From Pseudomonadota bacterium (GTDB lineage Bacteria; Pseudomonadota; Gammaproteobacteria; CALCKW01), in assembly GCA_039196715.1 (NCBI GenBank), contig JBCCUP010000033.1:1-44589 (forward strand): a stretch of DNA of 44,589 bases, in the 5' to 3' direction. Positions 8,842-19,127 of this stretch are shown piece after piece. Made by a program: the position numbers and the translations under genes. The stretch's first letter is position 1, and each line of letters starts with the position of its first letter. The notes beneath the pieces are model-generated. The model did not search any database and had not been told where the DNA came from. It worked only from the letters and a program-made list of their open reading frames with translations.

Positions 8842-9165
8842 TCACTTCAGCAACGGTCGAAGGTCCTCGAGTTTGTCAAAAAGGTGCCAGATGTAGTCGC
8901 TGGTGCCGTCGACACGGTGTTGGTGCAAATCCGCCAATGCGGGGTCACTGCAGTAGCCGTGAAAGGCCTCGAGCGAGGCCCACTCGACCACGATCATCAC
9001 CGTGCGCGGCGCGAGATCGCCCTGCGCGCTCTCGCGAAACTTGCCGAGTGCCACCAACGCGCCGCCGTGCGCGCCCACGGCCTCGACCGACCGGCGCGAG
9101 TAAGCCAGGTACTCGTCCTTGTTGGCGACGTTGAACAGGTTGAGCGCGTACACGGGCTGCGACAT
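8842..9165 (-). CDS. DUF1330-like small protein (dimeric alpha/beta barrel type)
   Basis: A 107-residue protein with the pattern of ferredoxin-like dimeric alpha/beta barrels: an opening strand VYALNLFNVANKDEYLAYSR, a GALVALGKF turn, then TVMIVVEWASLEAFHGYCSD. This last block is the usual 'value for the agent, then WpS.eaf..wy.dp' signature of DUF1330/NIPSNAP-like proteins. No function can be assigned. It precedes the alcohol dehydrogenase on the same strand with about 50 bp between, so the two may share a transcript. Confidence 0.7.
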   Translation of the reverse strand: MSQPVYALNLFNVANKDEYLAYSRRSVEAVGAHGGALVALGKFRESAQGDLAPRTVMIVVEWASLEAFHGYCSDPALADLHQHRVDGTSDYIWHLFDKLEDLRPLLK

Positions 9166-9235
9166 GGCTGGGGTTCCGCTCGAAAACGCGCAGTGTGCTG
9201 GTACGCGAGGACGGGGTCAAACGACACAGCCCGCT

Positions 9236-9693
9236 TCAAATCGCCTTGATCATCGTGGTCGAAATGGCCGCGAAGCCGGCGCGCTCGTAGGCCGCAATCG
9301 CCGCGGCGTTCTCGCTGTAGACGCCGAGCTCGACGTGTTCAACACCCTGTGCCCGTGTCCAGTCGCACAGCGCATCAATCACGCGCCGGACCAGACCGTG
9401 GCCGCGCGCTGACGGCACCACGAACAGGAAGCCGATGTAGCCGACGCGGGCGTGGGTGTAGAACGCCTTGGCGTCGCGCAACTGCACGTAGCCGCAGGCG
9501 AGCACGGTCTCGCCCTCCACCGCCACCGCCACCGCCACTTCACTGTCGGCCCCCGCGAGCAACGACTCGAGGTCGTAGTAGCGCACGCCGGCCGCCTTGA
9601 GGTCTCGGTCGAACGCGCGTTCGACGTCGATCAGCTGTTGCTCGAAGCCCCGCAAGGTGTCGAGATCGCTGTCAACGGCAGTTCGAATCGTGA

Positions 9694-9697
<4 letters not shown>
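9236..9697 (-). CDS. GNAT-family N-acetyltransferase
   Basis: A 153-residue single-domain acetyltransferase. The acetyl-CoA-binding region is GYIGFLFVVPSARGHGLVRR (the R/Q-x-x-G-x-G/A loop appears as RGHGLV), followed by VELGVYSENAAAIAAYERAG, the typical C-terminal strand and helix. The ATG at 9697 overlaps the stop of nagA (ATGA), favouring it over the GTG at 9703. The coupling to nagA and the kinase suggests a link to amino-sugar or cell-wall metabolism, but the acceptor is unknown. Confidence 0.88.
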
Positions 9698-10822
<1,125 letters not shown>

Positions 10823-10830
<8 letters not shown>

Positions 10831-11740
10831 CCCGACCTTCGTTCGGCAAAACGGCAGCGTCAGCCGTGTCGGCACGGCAACGCGCAGCATAGTCGCCCGC
10901 GAGCGACAGGGCACCGTCGAGCGGTGTGCCCGCCGGGGCCTGCACACGCGCCCCGAGGTCGCTCTCCAGCGGGGGTTGGTAGTGAGGGCCCAGCCCGCCG
11001 GTCAGCCGAATCGCCAGGCTGTCGTCCCAGCCCATGGCCTCGAGCACCTCGACCGCACCGGCCGCCCCGCGCAACAGGATGTCGACGGCACAGGCGTCGC
11101 CGCGTTCCGCCGCACGGGTCACCTCGGGCGCCAACGCGCCCAAGGCCGTGGGCGTGGCATCACGGGCAAAGCGGACCACGCCGGTCGGCGATCCGAAGCG
11201 TGACAGCAAGTCTTTGGTGAGTTCGGTCGCCGGCACCAGGCCATCGTGGGTGTCGAGCACCGCCGTCAGCGCCTCGCGGCCGACCCACATCGCCGACCCG
11301 TGGTCGCCCAGCACCGCGCCCCAGCCGCCCGCCGAGCGCAGCGCGCCGGCCCGTTGCACGGCGAAAAAGGACCCGGTGCCACAGTGCACCAGCGCTCCGT
11401 CCGCGGTGCCGAGGGCGCCGCGCACGGCAGCCGGTCGATCGTCCTGCACCTGTGCCCGCTGAAACGGCAGCCGGTCAGCGACCGCGCGCGCAACCCCCGA
11501 GTCCGTGACACCGGCGAGGCCGAGGTACACCGGCACGTCGGTCCATCTGGCCAGGTCGGCGTCGAGCGCGTGTGCCAGGCGGTCAGTTGCGGCGATCACA
11601 GCTGCCACGCCACGCTCGAAGTCGGTCGTGATGTTGGCGCCTTCGACATCGACGACGTACCGCTCGCCGGCGACCCACGCGGCCGCCCGGCAGCGCGACC
11701 CGCCGCCGTCCACCGCGATCGCCGCGGGTTCAGTGCGCAC
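10823..11740 (-). CDS. BadF/BadG-family N-acetylglucosamine (or related amino-sugar) kinase
   Basis: A 305-residue ASKHA-fold ATPase. The phosphate-1 loop is AVDGGGSRCRAAAW; phosphate-2 and adenosine regions are LVHCGTGSFFAVQ and RLTGGLGPHY. The GGWGAVLGDHGSAMWVGREAL block is characteristic of GlcNAc kinase-like members. With nagA directly downstream and overlapping, it most likely phosphorylates GlcNAc (or MurNAc-like sugars) so that NagA can deacetylate the 6-phosphate. The substrate is inferred from this context. Confidence 0.88.
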
Positions 11741-11785
11741 GAGGCCGCCCCTGCCGCCGCGCCCGCGCGGTGCCGCTCGCCACGA

Positions 11786-12397
11786 TCAATACAGCGTCCT
11801 CGCCTGGCGTGCCTCGAGCGACGCGTCGTAGCCCGCCCCATCGAAGTCGGACATGACGGACTGGGCCAGCGTGCCGGCGCTCGGCAGCTCGGCGGGGTCG
11901 CGCTGGCTCGACAGGGACCAGAGCTGCGCCCGCTTGAGCGCACGCGCACACTGGAAGTAGAGGGTGTCGACTGACACCACCATGACCGTGGTCGGCGTCT
12001 TGCCGTTGACCTCGAAACGCGCAAGCAGCGCCGGGTCGGTCGACAACGCGGCGCGGCCGTTGACGCGGAGACTCAGGTGGACACCGGGGATCAGGAAGAG
12101 CAGCGCCACGCGGGGGTCCTCAACCAGATTGCGCAGCGTGTCGAGGCGGTTGTTGCCGCGGCGGTCGGGCAGCAGCAACGTGCGTTCGTCGGCGATCTGC
12201 ACGAAGCCCGGCCCGTCGCCGCGCGGCGAACAGTCCAGCCCGCCCGGTCCACTGCTCGCCACGGCGACAAAGGGCGCGGCCTCGAGCAGCTGTTGGTACG
12301 CTGCGTTGATCACCGGCGACTCCTTGTTGACACTGGTGGCGAGCGGCTCGCCGTACAGCGCCGCCAGCTCGTCCAGGCTCTCGACCGTGTATGACAT
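11786..12397 (-). CDS. Pyridoxamine 5'-phosphate oxidase-like flavin-binding protein
   Basis: A 203-residue split-barrel protein. Residues about 25-130 carry the PNPOx-like pattern: FVAVASSGPGGLDCSPRGDG, then DERTLLLPDRRGNNRLDTLR and NLVEDPRVALLFLIPGV. It resembles the MSMEG_1061-type subgroup, in which a flavin or F420-type cofactor binds; the cofactor here is not evident. The ATG at 12397 fits the family start (MSYTVESLDELAALYGEP); the longer frame would enter the flavoprotein gene. It lies 10 bp downstream of that gene and is probably co-transcribed with it. Confidence 0.82.
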   Translation of the reverse strand: MSYTVESLDELAALYGEPLATSVNKESPVINAAYQQLLEAAPFVAVASSGPGGLDCSPRGDGPGFVQIADERTLLLPDRRGNNRLDTLRNLVEDPRVALLFLIPGVHLSLRVNGRAALSTDPALLARFEVNGKTPTTVMVVSVDTLYFQCARALKRAQLWSLSSQRDPAELPSAGTLAQSVMSDFDGAGYDASLEARQARTLY

Positions 12398-12407
12398 CGC
12401 GGTGCCC

Positions 12408-13601
12408 TCAGGTTGACAGTGCCGTGCCCGTGGCGAAACCACTCGCCCAGGCCCACTGGAAATTGTAGCCCCCCAACCAGCCGGTGACGTCGACCACTTC
12501 GCCGATAAAATACAATCCCGGCACATCTTTGACTTCAAGGCTGCGCGACGACAGGCTGTCGGTGTCGACACCACCGAGGGTGACCTCGGCAGTGCGGTAG
12601 CCCTCGGTGCCAGCGGGGCGCAGCGACCACCCGTTGACGCGCGCGCCAATGTCCGCCAGCGCTCGGTCTGGCCAATCCGCGAGCGCGGTGTCCGCGCGCG
12701 CTGGCCACCACCGGCCTTCGAGGCCGCTCACCAGGGCGCGCGGCAGGTGCTCGCTGAGCACGGTGCGCAACACGGCGCGGGGTGCAGTGGCTTTCGCCGA
12801 CAGCGCGAGCGCTGACGCGTCGCGTCCGGGCAGCAGGTCCACGTCAATCGGCTGGCCAAGGTCCCAGTAGTTGGATACCTGCAGCATGGCCGGGCCGCTG
12901 AGCCCCCGGTGAGTGAACAACATGGCCTCGGAAAACGCCGGCCCCTCGGCCTGCGCCGTCACTGACACCGCGTTGCCACTGAGGGCCTCGGTCAGCGATT
13001 GGGTGTCCCCGCTGAACCGAAAGGGCACAAGCCCTGCGCGCTGCGGCCGCAGGGTCAGACCAAACGCCTCCGCCAGGCGGTAGCCAAAGCCGTCGCCGCC
13101 CATGCTCGGGATCGACAGTCCGCCGGTTGCAACCACCACGGAACCGCACTGCCACGCGCCGAGCGAAGTGTCGACCTCGAAGCCCGGCGCGCGGCGGCTG
13201 ACCGCACCGACGTCACAGCGGGTTTCGATGGTCACACCGGCCTGCTCACACTCGGTGAGCAGCAACGTGACGATGTCCTTGGCCGAATCGTCGCAGAACA
13301 ACTGGCCGTGGTCACGCTCGTGCCAGGGTACCCGGTGGCGATCCACGAGCTCAATGAAATGCCAAGGTGTGTACCTGGCGAGGGCACTCTTGACGAAATG
13401 CGGGTTGCCGCAGATGAAGTTTTCGGGCCCGACGTGCAGGTTGGTGAAATTGCAGCGCCCCCCACCCGACATCAGGATCTTCCGCCCGGGCTTGCGGCTT
13501 TTCTCGAGCACTGTGACGCGCAAGCCGCGCTGCGCCGCGGTCAGCGCCGCCATCAGCCCGGCCGCACCCGCGCCAAGCACCAGGGCATCACAGGTTTTCA
13601 C
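12408..13601 (-). CDS. HI0933/YhiN-family FAD-dependent oxidoreductase
   Basis: A 397-residue flavoprotein. The N-terminal dinucleotide-binding motif is VLGAGAAGLMAALTAAQRG, followed by the family-specific RKILMSGGGRCNFTN. The second FAD region is VVVATGGLSIPSMGGDG, and the C-terminal FAD contact is YFIGEVVDVTGWLGGYNFQ. Close relatives are annotated as aminoacetone-oxidase-like flavoproteins, but the physiological substrate is not established. It is transcribed divergently from the DUF4153 gene, with 124 bp between starts. Confidence 0.9.
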   Translation of the reverse strand: MKTCDALVLGAGAAGLMAALTAAQRGLRVTVLEKSRKPGRKILMSGGGRCNFTNLHVGPENFICGNPHFVKSALARYTPWHFIELVDRHRVPWHERDHGQLFCDDSAKDIVTLLLTECEQAGVTIETRCDVGAVSRRAPGFEVDTSLGAWQCGSVVVATGGLSIPSMGGDGFGYRLAEAFGLTLRPQRAGLVPFRFSGDTQSLTEALSGNAVSVTAQAEGPAFSEAMLFTHRGLSGPAMLQVSNYWDLGQPIDVDLLPGRDASALALSAKATAPRAVLRTVLSEHLPRALVSGLEGRWWPARADTALADWPDRALADIGARVNGWSLRPAGTEGYRTAEVTLGGVDTDSLSSRSLEVKDVPGLYFIGEVVDVTGWLGGYNFQWAWASGFATGTALST

Positions 13602-13725
13602 ACACAGGGCAACACTGGGGGCTAAGCGCCCATTCTAACGCGTGCGCAACGGAGGCACGGCGTCCGCGCTGCGCCAACTAGACTCAGTTCGACAACGAGA
13701 CCTGCATCCACGGAGAGCACCGGCC

Positions 13726-15396
13726 ATGACCGCGCTGCCCACCATCCTGGCGGCCCTCGGCGCCGCGATCTGCATCGCCGTCGAACGCCTGGCGGACCGC
13801 ACCTGGGAGGCGGTGTTGAGCCAGGACACACGCATCGCGTTGGCCGCCGCGTTGGCCGCCGCGGGGGTGAGCTTCGCGCTGTGTCTGACGCCACGGCGTC
13901 CGCTGCGGGACACCGGCTTTGCGCTGGTCGGCGGCGCCACGGTCGGCGGCCTGGTGTACGGCCAACTCCACCTCGACACGCTGAACGGGTACAGCGTGAC
14001 GACGGTGTTCATTGCGCTCGGCATCGCCTTGCCCCTCTACCAGGCGAGCGGGCCGCACCCGCGCTCGCTCTACGCCGCATTGCACCGCCACGCCTGGACC
14101 AACATCATCGTGGGCAGCCTGAGCCTGGTGTTTGTGGCCGTGGCGTTCGCCTGCGCATTCTTGCTGGCCGCGCTCTTTGCCCTGGTCGAGATCGACGTGC
14201 TGAAAGACTGGCTTGAGAACGCGACGTTCAACGCAGGGCTTGCGGGCGCGGCTGCGGGCGCCGCCGCCGGCGTGTTGCGGCAACACCACGGTGTCGTCTC
14301 GGCCACCCAGGGCGTGGTCCAGAGCGTGTTGTCCATCCTCGCCGTGCCCGTGGGCATCGGCCTGCCGGTGTTCCTGCTCGCCCTGGGAGGCACCGGGCTG
14401 AGCCCGCTGTGGGACGCAGACTGGAGCGCAACGGTGACCGTTCTCAGCGCGGCGAGTCTGGCGGTGCTGCTGGCCAACAGCGTGTTGCGCAGCAGCGACG
14501 AGGACGTCACCGACAACCCGGTCACGCGGCTCGCCGCCCGCGCACTCGGCCTCTGCGTGCTGCCGTTGACCGCGATCGCCGCTATCGCGCTCGCACTCCG
14601 GGTTGAAGCCCACGGGCTGACACCCGAGCGCATCTGGGGTGGCATCGCGGTCGCCGTCGCGTTGCTCTACGGCCTGGCCTATCTGGTGGCCCTGCTGCCC
14701 GGCCCACTGTGGATGAACCGCGCTCGCCGGGGCAACGTGGTGCTCGCCACGCTGGTCTGCGCCCTGGCACTGATCCTCGCGACGCCAGCACTCGACCTCG
14801 GCGCCATGGCGGCCAGACAACAGCTCGCGCGGGTCAGCGCCGGCGAGGTGACGGTGGATCAGTTCGACGCCGCGGCGCTCGCGCACGATTTCGGACCCGG
14901 GGGACGGCGCGTGCTTGTCGAGCACGACCCAGGCGGCGACGCCGCGCTCAGCGAGCGCATCGCCGTAGCCCTGCAGGAGGATGGCAAACACCAACAGGCG
15001 CTCGGCACGCTGAAGGCGCTGTTGACAGTGCAACCCGCCGGGCGAGCCGCGCCGGACGCGCTGCTCGAGCTGCTGATCTCGCGTCGCGCGTGCGACGGCA
15101 GCTACTGTTATCTCGTGCTGGCACCGACGCACGCCATGACCGTGTCGGACACGTGCTACCGGCGCAATCGCAGCTGCCAGCCCAGCGTCCGTCACTTCAT
15201 TCTGTCCGAGAACGGTTGGGGCCGATACTACGGGCAACACGACCGAATCGAGTCCGGGCAGAACATCGAACTGAACCGCGCCGCCGCCGCCGGCGCCATC
15301 AGCCTGCGCACGGTCACACGCGCGCAGGTCTACATCGGCGACACCCCGGTCGGTCAGCCGTTCAAACCGGGGCCGTTTGCCGAGCTCCTCGAGTGA
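13726..15396 (+). CDS. DUF4153-family polytopic membrane protein
   Basis: A 556-residue protein from the ATG at 13726. The first ~370 residues form about ten hydrophobic segments (for example IIVGSLSLVFVAVAFACAFL and GNVVLATLVCALALILATPA), matching DUF4153 membrane proteins. The C-terminal ~190 residues are soluble and contain a four-cysteine cluster (RRACDGSYCY, DTCYRRNRSCQ), unusual for a cytoplasmic domain and compatible with a periplasmic disulfide-bonded region. Function unknown. The last 35 bp overlap the 3' end of the convergent LysR gene. Confidence 0.72.
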   Translation: MTALPTILAALGAAICIAVERLADRTWEAVLSQDTRIALAAALAAAGVSFALCLTPRRPLRDTGFALVGGATVGGLVYGQLHLDTLNGYSVTTVFIALGIALPLYQASGPHPRSLYAALHRHAWTNIIVGSLSLVFVAVAFACAFLLAALFALVEIDVLKDWLENATFNAGLAGAAAGAAAGVLRQHHGVVSATQGVVQSVLSILAVPVGIGLPVFLLALGGTGLSPLWDADWSATVTVLSAASLAVLLANSVLRSSDEDVTDNPVTRLAARALGLCVLPLTAIAAIALALRVEAHGLTPERIWGGIAVAVALLYGLAYLVALLPGPLWMNRARRGNVVLATLVCALALILATPALDLGAMAARQQLARVSAGEVTVDQFDAAALAHDFGPGGRRVLVEHDPGGDAALSERIAVALQEDGKHQQALGTLKALLTVQPAGRAAPDALLELLISRRACDGSYCYLVLAPTHAMTVSDTCYRRNRSCQPSVRHFILSENGWGRYYGQHDRIESGQNIELNRAAAAGAISLRTVTRAQVYIGDTPVGQPFKPGPFAELLE

Positions 15397-16285
15397 GGCC
15401 GCCGGCCTCGAGCCGTGCCGACAGCACACCGGCCTGTGCGACCACGAGATCGGCGAAGGTCGCCGCAGCCGGGTTCAACTCGCCCTCGGCCAGCAGGTGA
15501 ACCGTGCGGGTGACCGCGTTGTCCGCGAGCGGCAAGGTCGCGACCGAAGCCGACTCGGGCACGGCCAGGGCCGGCAACAGCGTCACGCCGAGCCCGCGTT
15601 CGACGAAACTGATCATCGAGGCCACGTTGTGCACCGTGACGGCCGGGTCGGCAGTCAGTGCGTCCACCTCGGTGCGGCCGATCAGCCCCAGCAGACCGTG
15701 GGCAATGAACCGCTCGCCGGCGAGTGCAGCCCACTGCACGGGCCGACCCGTTTTCACCAACCAGTGGTCGGACGCACACACGACCAGAAACGGTTCGGTC
15801 AGCAGCGTGTGCGCGCGGGTGGTCGGACTGACAGGCGCGCGGCTGGCCAGGCCGATGTCGGCTTCGTTGTCGCGCACGAGCTCGCTGACGGCGAGTGAGT
15901 CGACGTCGCGGATTTCGAGCGCGACGTCGGGTGCCGCCTGCTGAAACGCCGCGACCACGTCCGGCAACAGGTGCGTCGCGATCGACGGCACCGCGGCGAC
16001 CCGCACGCGCCCGATCCGACCGGCGGCGTAATGGCAGACGGCGAGCATCGCCGTGTCGAAATCGGCCACGGCAACCCGCGCGCGCTCGAGCGCGAAGCGC
16101 CCGAGTGCCGTGAGCTGCGATTTGCGCTCACCGTCGAACAGCGGGCCGCCAAAGGTAGCCTCCAGTTGTTTCATGGTGGTCGACACAGCAGAGGGCGTGC
16201 GGTTGAGGCGCTCGGCCGCTGCGGCCAGCGTGCCGCACTCCGCGACGGCGATGAACGCCCGCAAGGCGTCGGGTTTTGGCAACAT
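15362..16285 (-). CDS. LysR-family transcriptional regulator
   Basis: A 307-residue regulator with the LysR winged helix in residues 1-60 (AFIAVAECGTLAAAAERLNR, SAVSTTMKQLEATFGGPLF) and a periplasmic-binding-like effector domain from about 90 to 295. It is divergent from the aldehyde dehydrogenase at 16402, the classic arrangement for a LysR protein and its target. The shared 116-bp region has AT-rich inverted and direct repeats that could be its binding site. It probably responds to a substrate or intermediate of the downstream pathway. Confidence 0.93.
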   Translation of the reverse strand: MLPKPDALRAFIAVAECGTLAAAAERLNRTPSAVSTTMKQLEATFGGPLFDGERKSQLTALGRFALERARVAVADFDTAMLAVCHYAAGRIGRVRVAAVPSIATHLLPDVVAAFQQAAPDVALEIRDVDSLAVSELVRDNEADIGLASRAPVSPTTRAHTLLTEPFLVVCASDHWLVKTGRPVQWAALAGERFIAHGLLGLIGRTEVDALTADPAVTVHNVASMISFVERGLGVTLLPALAVPESASVATLPLADNAVTRTVHLLAEGELNPAAATFADLVVAQAGVLSARLEAGGLTRGARQTAPV

Positions 16286-16293
16286 GGAACTAC

Positions 16294-16329
16294 TTCAATT
16301 TTTTTGAAATTTCGTGTGTAAAATTTCGT
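16294..16329. promoter_or_regulatory. Candidate LysR operator/promoter region
   Basis: An AT-rich patch in otherwise GC-rich DNA, between the divergent LysR and aldehyde dehydrogenase genes. It contains the inverted repeat TTCAA-N5-TTGAA (16294-16308), followed by two copies of AAATTTCGT (16307-16315 and 16321-16329) spaced 14 bp start to start. LysR proteins commonly bind such dyads in the divergent promoter. Binding is inferred. Confidence 0.45.
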
Positions 16330-16401
16330 TTGACTCTAAAGACTACCCCACCCACGCTCTGCCTGTGATGACAAAGCGTTCAGACTGAGGGGACAGCAAC
16401 C

Positions 16402-17850
16402 GTGCGCACACAAAACCACATTGCCGGCGACTGGGTGGCTGGCGCGTCCACCGTGCCCAATCACAACCCGTCGGACCTCAGCGACGTCATTGGCCACTTC
16501 GCCCAAGCCGACACCGCAGACCTGCACCGTGCCATCGACGCGGCAACCGAGGCGCAGCGCGCCTGGGCCAGAACCGGTCTCGAACACCGCCAAGCCGTCT
16601 TGCACCGCATCGGTGAAGCCCTCATGGCACGCGCGACTGAACTCGGTACACTGCTCGCGCGCGAAGAGGGAAAGCCGCTCGCCGAAGGCAAAGGTGAGGT
16701 CTACCGCGCCGGCCAGTTCTTCACCTACTACGCGGCCGAGGTGCTGCGTCAGATCGGCGACACGGCCGACTCCGTGCGACCGGGTGTCGAAGTCACGGTG
16801 CACAGGGAGCCGGTCGGCGTGATCGGCATCGTCTCGCCGTGGAATTTCCCGACCGCCACCGCCGTCTGGAAGATCGCGCCCGCGCTCGCATTCGGCAATG
16901 CCGTCATCTGGAAACCCGCCAACCTCGTGCCCGCGTCCGCCGTCGCGTTGACCGAGATCATCGCCAACCAGACCGAGCTGCCAGCGGGCCTGTTCAACCT
17001 CGTGATGGGCAGCGGTGGTGCCATCGGCCAGGCGCTGGTCGAACACCCCGGAATCGACGCGATCAGCTTCACCGGTTCAGTCGACGTCGGCAAGGGCATC
17101 GCCGCCGCCACGGCACGAAATCTCACCAAGTTGCAGATGGAGATGGGCTCGAAAAACGCCCTCGTCGTGATGGACGACGCGAAGCTCGACACCGCCGTGG
17201 CCGCCGCCGTTGGCGGTGCCTTCGGGGGCACCGGGCAGAAGTGCACGGCCTCTTCGCGCGTGATCGTGCACCGCAAAGTGCACGATGAGTTTGTCGAACG
17301 CTTCGTCGCCGGTGCCAAGGCCCTGACCGTCGACCACGCACTCAAGGACGGCACCCAGATCGGTCCGGTCGTGAGCGAAACCCAACTGCAACAGAACCTC
17401 GACAACGTCGAGCTCGGCAAACGCGAGGGCGCCGAACTCGTCTGCGGCGGCGACCGCGCGACGCGCGAGACCGACGGCTATTACATGAACCCCGGTGTCT
17501 TCATCGGCGGCACCAACGCCATGCAGATCAACCGCGAAGAACTCTTCGCCCCGCTCGCGTGCGTGATCGCGATCGACAGCTACGACGAAGCCCTCGCCAC
17601 CGTCAACGACACCCGCTTCGGCCTGACCTCCGGCATCATCACCGAGTCACTCGCGCGAGCCACACACTTCCGCCGCCACGCGCAAACCGGCTGTGTCATG
17701 GTCAACCTGCCCACCGCCGGCACCGACTACCACGTGCCCTTTGGCGGTCGCGGCGAGTCGAGCTACGGTCCACGCGAACAAGGCCAGTACGCGGCCGAGT
17801 TCTACACCACCGTCAAGACCAGCTATATCGCCGCCGGAGACCCAGTGTGA
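16402..17850 (+). CDS. NAD(P)-dependent aldehyde dehydrogenase
   Basis: A 482-residue member of the ALDH superfamily, near the succinate/alpha-ketoglutarate-semialdehyde dehydrogenases. Visible active-site elements are Asn148 in SPWNFP, the general base Glu247 in QMEMGSKNALVV, and the nucleophile Cys281 in GGTGQKCTASSR. The start is GTG, with GAGGGGA a short distance upstream. The stop overlaps the GTG start of the next gene (GTGA, 17847-17850), so it is coupled to the M19 protein. In this locus it may oxidise an aldehyde released by upstream steps; the substrate is inferred only. Confidence 0.92.
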   Translation: MRTQNHIAGDWVAGASTVPNHNPSDLSDVIGHFAQADTADLHRAIDAATEAQRAWARTGLEHRQAVLHRIGEALMARATELGTLLAREEGKPLAEGKGEVYRAGQFFTYYAAEVLRQIGDTADSVRPGVEVTVHREPVGVIGIVSPWNFPTATAVWKIAPALAFGNAVIWKPANLVPASAVALTEIIANQTELPAGLFNLVMGSGGAIGQALVEHPGIDAISFTGSVDVGKGIAAATARNLTKLQMEMGSKNALVVMDDAKLDTAVAAAVGGAFGGTGQKCTASSRVIVHRKVHDEFVERFVAGAKALTVDHALKDGTQIGPVVSETQLQQNLDNVELGKREGAELVCGGDRATRETDGYYMNPGVFIGGTNAMQINREELFAPLACVIAIDSYDEALATVNDTRFGLTSGIITESLARATHFRRHAQTGCVMVNLPTAGTDYHVPFGGRGESSYGPREQGQYAAEFYTTVKTSYIAAGDPV

Positions 17851-18833
17851 GCGCTGTGCGGATCGACGGCCTGCAATACGCCAACTGGTCGGAGACCATC
17901 TTCCGTGAAATGCGCGCAGGCAAGGTCGACGCGGTGCACGTGACCATCGCTTACCACGAGAACTTCCGCGAGACCGTTGCCAACTTCGAAACCTGGAATC
18001 GCTGGTTCGAGCGGTACCCCGACCTCATTTGCAAGGCGGTCTCCGGCGATGACGTGCGCGCAGCCAAAGTTGCTGGCCGCACCGCGATCGTGTTCGGTTT
18101 CCAGAACCCCTCGCCCATCGAAGACGACATCGGGCTGGTTGAGATCCTGCACGCGCTCGGCGCGCGCTTCATGCAACTCACCTACAACAACCAGTCGCTG
18201 CTGGCGACCGGGTGCTACGAGGCCGAAGACACCGGCATCACCCGCATGGGCCGCGAAGTCATCCGCGAAATGAACCGTGTGGGCCTCGTGATCGACATGA
18301 GTCACTCGGCCGAACGCTCGACACTCGAGGCGGCCGAGATCAGCGAGCGACCGATTGTGGTGAGCCACGCCAACCCCACGAGCTGGCACCCGGCGCTGCG
18401 CAACAAATCAGAGGCCGTGATGCGCGCGCTGGCCGAGAGCGGCGGCATGCTCGGATTCTCGCTCTACCCACACCACCTGAGAGGCGGCTCCGACTGCACA
18501 CTCGAAAGCTTCTGCCAGGCGATGGCGGATGCCGCCGAGGTCATGGGCGTCGACCACCTCGGCATCGGCTCCGACCTCTGCCAGGACCAGCCCGACAGCG
18601 TGGTCGAGTGGATGCGGGTGGGCCGTTGGAGCAAATCGATCGACTACGGCGAGGGCTCGGCCGACAACCCGGGCTTCCCGCCGATGCCGTCCTGGTTCGG
18701 CGGCAACACTGATTTCGACAACATCCAGGCGGGGCTGCGGGCAGTCGGTTTCAGCGCGAGCGATGTCGACGCCCTCATGGGCGAGAACTGGCTGCGGTTC
18801 TTCGACGCCAATTTCAGCCCGAAAGCGACCTGA
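17847..18833 (+). CDS. Divergent M19 (membrane-dipeptidase) family protein
   Basis: A 328-residue TIM-barrel protein from the GTG at 17847. Family features include GARFMQLTYNNQSLLATGCY, GLVIDMSHSAE, PIVVSHANPTSWHPALRNK and DHLGIGSDLCQ. The usual N-terminal metal motif (DGHxD) reads DGLQYAN, and the usual GIEGG metal-ligand site reads GFQNP, so key zinc ligands are not apparent. There is no signal peptide, so it is cytoplasmic. Its position between an ALDH and DUF3726/MttB-type genes suggests a hydrolytic or isomerising step in the same pathway rather than ordinary dipeptide cleavage. Confidence 0.82.
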   Translation: MSAVRIDGLQYANWSETIFREMRAGKVDAVHVTIAYHENFRETVANFETWNRWFERYPDLICKAVSGDDVRAAKVAGRTAIVFGFQNPSPIEDDIGLVEILHALGARFMQLTYNNQSLLATGCYEAEDTGITRMGREVIREMNRVGLVIDMSHSAERSTLEAAEISERPIVVSHANPTSWHPALRNKSEAVMRALAESGGMLGFSLYPHHLRGGSDCTLESFCQAMADAAEVMGVDHLGIGSDLCQDQPDSVVEWMRVGRWSKSIDYGEGSADNPGFPPMPSWFGGNTDFDNIQAGLRAVGFSASDVDALMGENWLRFFDANFSPKAT

Positions 18834-18899
18834 ACCCCACCGGCGACACCGACAGAGGCCACACACTCAGGCTTGAGTCTCCCCAGCCGATGGCATCTG

Positions 18900-19054
18900 G
18901 ATGCTGTCGACACGAGTTGAAGACTTGAGCGAAAACAGTGGTTTGCGAGAACCGTTGCGCAGTGTACGTGTCAGTACATGAGCAGCGGAAGCGTACAATC
19001 CGTTCCACGGCGGCACTGTTTGCAGCCGATAATCCGACCCGTGACGACCGTATC
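18900..19054. repeat. Dispersed inverted-repeat element, copy 2 (most divergent)
   Basis: About 155 bp, in the gap between the M19 gene and the 558-residue unknown. The left end is GATGCTGTCGACACGAG; the right end (reverse complement) is GATACGGTCGTCACGGG. It shares GAGCGAAAACA, TTTGCGAGAACCG, GCGCAGTG and TTTGCAGCCGA with the other copies, but its centre is shorter and changed. The internal GGTT/AACC hairpin is kept; the second hairpin is degraded. The remainder of the 18834-19127 gap shows no gene. Confidence 0.75.
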
Positions 19055-19127
19055 CGACGTATAAACGGGATCAGATACACGGGATCAGACGGGCCACTGC
19101 AGGCCCGCTCAACGCGAGGTCCAGAGC

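Noticed and set aside
9180-9220. Fourth copy of the dispersed repeat
   Set aside because: Only short scattered matches (CGAAAACG, GCGCAGTGTG) without the terminal repeats.
13684-15429. 581-residue open frame antisense to the DUF4153 gene
   Set aside because: It mirrors a GC-rich gene, has no domain or signal, and is dominated by Gln/Arg/His-rich low-complexity sequence.
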